DNA of 64,000 nucleotides, from positions 186,001 through 250,000 of the forward strand of contig NZ_JACCDF010000001.1 in the NCBI RefSeq assembly GCF_013415105.1, given 5' to 3'. Positions 61,936-64,000 of the stretch are shown here, piece by piece. The stretch's first letter is position 1, and every line of letters starts with the position of its first letter. The translations under genes were made by a program, and so were the position numbers. The notes under the pieces were generated by a model that searched no databases, was not told where the DNA came from, and saw nothing but the letters and a program-made list of their open reading frames with translations. Origin of the DNA: Vreelandella salicampi (lineage in GTDB: Bacteria > Pseudomonadota > Gammaproteobacteria > Pseudomonadales > Halomonadaceae).

Positions 61936-63335
61936 GTTCCATCCGCCGCCGCACGCTCAGCGTAACGTTGCTGGTTCTTACAGTCAGCATGATGCTGATT
62001 GGTGTCATCAGCTATGTATCCGCGACGCACGAAATCGAAGAGCTTTATGATGCACACTTAGCGCAAAACGCCCGCTTACTTGAGGGGCTATTGGCGACAC
62101 CCCATATTAACGATAACGATGCGCTGCTTCAGCGCTTGGAAACGGCATTGCAGCGTGCTGCCGTCGCGAATGACGCCATTCCCGGTCATCGTTATGAAGG
62201 TAAATTCGCCTTTCAGCTCTGGGAGGGGGAATCGCTCCTACTAAGCTCCTTCAATGCGCCTAGCCGCCCCTTTGCTGAGACACCGGGCTATAGCGACCAT
62301 CAGGTCGACGGCGACAGTTGGCGGGTATATAGCTTGATGTCAACACAGCCCGGCCGGCGCATCCTCGTGGCTGAGCGGGCCGATGTGCGTGGCGAGCTCA
62401 TCCAAACCTTTGCCTTTCGTTCGTTGATACCTGACCTGATCGGTTTGCCCATTTTAGCGCTGATGCTCTGGTACGCCATCGGGTGGGGGTTAGCTCCCCT
62501 GCTACGTCTCACTGAGCAAATTACCAATCGCAACCCCGACGCTCTACAGCCTCTGGACGTCGCGCCTCTGCCGCGCGAGCTGGATACGATGGTATCGGCG
62601 CTGAATCGGCTGATGCTGCGTATTCGCGAACTTCGCCAGCGGGAAAAGCGCTTCATTGCCGATGCGGCGCATGAATTACGCACCCCCTTGACCGTGATGG
62701 ATCTGCATGCACAGAACGCATTAGAAAAACAGAACACGCCGGAGGACCGGGAAGCGGCACTGGTGGAAATGCGAGCCGGGGTCCTGCGTACCACCCGCCT
62801 GGTCTCGCAACTGCTCACCCTCGCCCGCCTAGAGCCAGGCAATGAAGACAGCATCGTCTTTCAACCGTTACATCTATTCCGAGAAGCGCAGGAAACGCTT
62901 GCTAAGCTCTCGCCACTAGCGTCACAGCACCACCAAACATTACAGCTTGATGCCAACCCTGAGGCGTCTTGGTGGATAACGGCTGAACCAGGCGCCATCG
63001 AAACACTATTGCAAAACCTGGTTAGCAACGCGCTGCAACACTCCCCCGTCGGCGGCACGATTACCGTCAGCCTTGCTAAACACACTGACCACACCACCCT
63101 CATCGTGGCTGATGAAGGCCCCGGCATTTCGCCTGATAAGCGTGAGCAGGTCATGGCCCGCTTTTATCGAGATAGTGATAACGGCGGCGCCGGCTTGGGG
63201 CTCTCCATCGTCGAACGCATTATCCACCGCCATCACGGCACGCTCGAAATGCGTAACAGAGCAACGGGTGGGTTAAGTGTCGAGGTGACGCTTCCTTCTC
63301 AGAGCCCTAAGGTCGCGTCAACCAAAACACCCTAA
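61932..63335 (+). CDS. Sensor histidine kinase, PmrB/QseC-like
   Basis: 467 residues. Two membrane helices (about 10-32 and 165-185) with a periplasmic domain of about 130 residues. HAMP-like linker, H-box FIADAAHELRTPLTVMDL, N-box NLVSNALQHSP, G1 DEGPGISPDKREQ and G2 GGAGLGLSIVERII are visible. It partners the overlapping regulator. The stimulus is unknown; PmrB/QseC relatives sense metals, antimicrobial peptides or quinols. Confidence 0.92.
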   Translation: MSSIRRRTLSVTLLVLTVSMMLIGVISYVSATHEIEELYDAHLAQNARLLEGLLATPHINDNDALLQRLETALQRAAVANDAIPGHRYEGKFAFQLWEGESLLLSSFNAPSRPFAETPGYSDHQVDGDSWRVYSLMSTQPGRRILVAERADVRGELIQTFAFRSLIPDLIGLPILALMLWYAIGWGLAPLLRLTEQITNRNPDALQPLDVAPLPRELDTMVSALNRLMLRIRELRQREKRFIADAAHELRTPLTVMDLHAQNALEKQNTPEDREAALVEMRAGVLRTTRLVSQLLTLARLEPGNEDSIVFQPLHLFREAQETLAKLSPLASQHHQTLQLDANPEASWWITAEPGAIETLLQNLVSNALQHSPVGGTITVSLAKHTDHTTLIVADEGPGISPDKREQVMARFYRDSDNGGAGLGLSIVERIIHRHHGTLEMRNRATGGLSVEVTLPSQSPKVASTKTP

Positions 63336-63354
63336 GCGATATCGGGTAGCTAAG

Positions 63355-63660
63355 TTAAAAATCCATCAAATGTAACCCCACCATGGTTAACACCGTGGCA
63401 ATGGTCACGCTAAATAACACCTCTTTTAAGCAAACATCATCGACATCATCACTTTCCAGATACACATCACTATGCGGAATCAAAAACCATATTGTACCTG
63501 CCATCAAGGCAACCAAGCCCAACGGAAAATCCAGCGTTGACCAGGGCACAGTAAGGCTATTAACGAACAACCATATAACTCCCAACGCTACCAGCAAGAG
63601 CGTGCGGTAATGACAAAAGGCGGGCTGAAAAGGCGCACTGAAAGAATGGGCAAGGGGCAT
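63355..63660 (-). CDS. Small membrane protein of unknown function
   Basis: 101 residues with three hydrophobic segments (about 20-35, 43-62 and 82-98) and an acidic loop (YLESDDVDDVC) between the last two. I do not recognise a family. The gene lies between the PmrAB-like system and the TonB receptor. A PmrA/QseB-type box sits 55 bp before its ATG, so it is probably a member of that regulon. GAGGAGAACGTC precedes the ATG. Confidence 0.7.
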   Translation of the reverse strand: MPLAHSFSAPFQPAFCHYRTLLLVALGVIWLFVNSLTVPWSTLDFPLGLVALMAGTIWFLIPHSDVYLESDDVDDVCLKEVLFSVTIATVLTMVGLHLMDF

Positions 63661-63714
63661 GACGTTCTCCTCGATATGATGTCACGGATACTCGCCCCAT
63701 CATCGTGACAATAT

Positions 63715-63731
63715 CTTAAGAAACGATTAAA
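63715..63731 (-). promoter_or_regulatory. PmrA/QseB-type box upstream of the small membrane protein
   Basis: On the minus strand TTTAAT(5)CTTAAG, a full match to YTTAAK-N5-YTTAAK, with half-sites 11 bp apart. It lies 55 bp from the gene start, much like the 51 bp at the glycosyltransferase operon. Confidence 0.68.
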
Positions 63732-63807
63732 TCTTTCCCCCCGAGTAAAAACATGCCCCATGATGACCGAGCAAGGCGATCCACTAAAACACGTAGTCAA
63801 CCCCTAA

Positions 63808-64000
63808 TCAGAGACTACGACCGGGTTCATTAAGGGGTAGAGCTTCGCTTGACGTATCGCTGGCTAAGAAGGGATCACTGGCGCTGCGGTTACGATTAAG
63901 AAAATCGCTGTAGGTTTTGTCGAGCAGTTTTTTTGCACCAGCACGCAGCGTGCCACCGTTCCATTGCCAAGCGGCCTCGGCGTCTACTTTATTGCCGCGA
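63808..64000 (-). CDS. TonB-dependent receptor, C-terminal part, with early stop (5' end outside window)
   Basis: The frame is open from the window edge. The visible 63 residues match the last strands of TonB-dependent receptors: AGAKKLLDKTYSDFLNRN and LPLNEPGRSL. A TGA at 63808-63810 stops the protein there. The frame then continues LGVDYVF followed by TAG at 63784-63786, exactly the kind of aromatic-ended last strand expected, so a tryptophan codon (TGG) has probably become TGA. The copper-receptor subgroup often has NEPGR at this place, so a copper or siderophore receptor is possible. Confidence 0.8.
   Translation of the reverse strand, partial: RGNKVDAEAAWQWNGGTLRAGAKKLLDKTYSDFLNRNRSASDPFLASDTSSEALPLNEPGRSL

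Noticed and set aside
63673-63715. Long imperfect inverted repeat (gatatgatgtcacg / cgtgacaatatc)
   Set aside because: It could be a terminator for the TonB receptor gene, but the loop is long, there is no T tract, and it overlaps the promoter region of the small membrane protein; function not supported.

Overview
The window looks like a moderately GC-rich halophilic gammaproteobacterium, most likely Halomonas or a close relative. I infer this from the gene families, the compact gene packing and the osmolyte and metal content; no rRNA or tRNA gene is present to confirm it.

Layout. 1-2.6 kb: the 3' end of katG and a membrane diguanylate cyclase. 2.9-6.6 kb: a double AAA+ ATPase followed by two gamma-glutamylcyclotransferase-fold proteins, separated by a 7-bp tandem repeat, and an OGFr-domain protein. 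6.7-28.7 kb: a quaternary-ammonium island. It holds a carnitine-to-glycine-betaine operon (cdhC-cdhA-cdhB), an 11-gene plus-strand operon (2-oxoglutarate dioxygenase, HD-domain oxidase, ThDP decarboxylase, betaine-type binding protein, broken class II aldolase, aminotransferase, polar amino acid ABC transporter, aldehyde dehydrogenase), a second butyrobetaine-type dioxygenase, a second betaine/carnitine-type binding protein and three GlxA/AraC-type regulators. zinT with a Zur box and an esterase gene lie inside this stretch. 29-34 kb: a dicarboxylate transporter divergent from frdABCD, with an exact FNR-type site between them. 34-50 kb: a copper-handling region (DUF411 protein, Met-rich Spy-like protein, cupredoxin, CopRS-like two-component system, CopA/CopB, YHS/P1B ATPase, CopC/CopD, PepSY protein plus cytochrome b561, Sco, PCuAC, CtaG). 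50-53.7 kb: an L,D-transpeptidase, then a Zn/Cd/Pb-type P1B ATPase divergent from a MerR regulator. 53.8-59.9 kb: a PepSY-flavodoxin reductase, DUF2271 and PepSY operon, divergent from its own two-component system, next to a VIT-family Fe/Mn transporter. 60-64 kb: a family 9 glycosyltransferase, a PmrAB/QseBC-like system, a small membrane protein, and the 3' end of a TonB-dependent receptor interrupted by an in-frame TGA.

How it fits together. The metabolic theme is conversion of trimethylammonium compounds to glycine betaine. The metal theme is periplasmic copper oxidation and export plus Zn and Fe handling. The clearest new signals are regulatory. All three GlxA-type regulators have a pair of half-sites at exactly 21-bp spacing next to their targets, and one pair type links cdhC to the second binding protein. 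A 20-bp motif with 11-bp periodicity precedes three copper transcription units. A mirrored 19-bp motif serves the PepSY-reductase/two-component divergent promoters. A PmrA/QseB-type box precedes three units: the glycosyltransferase operon, the PepSY-b561 operon and the small membrane protein. Two lesions were found: an internally deleted class II aldolase, and the TonB receptor whose last strand follows a TGA.
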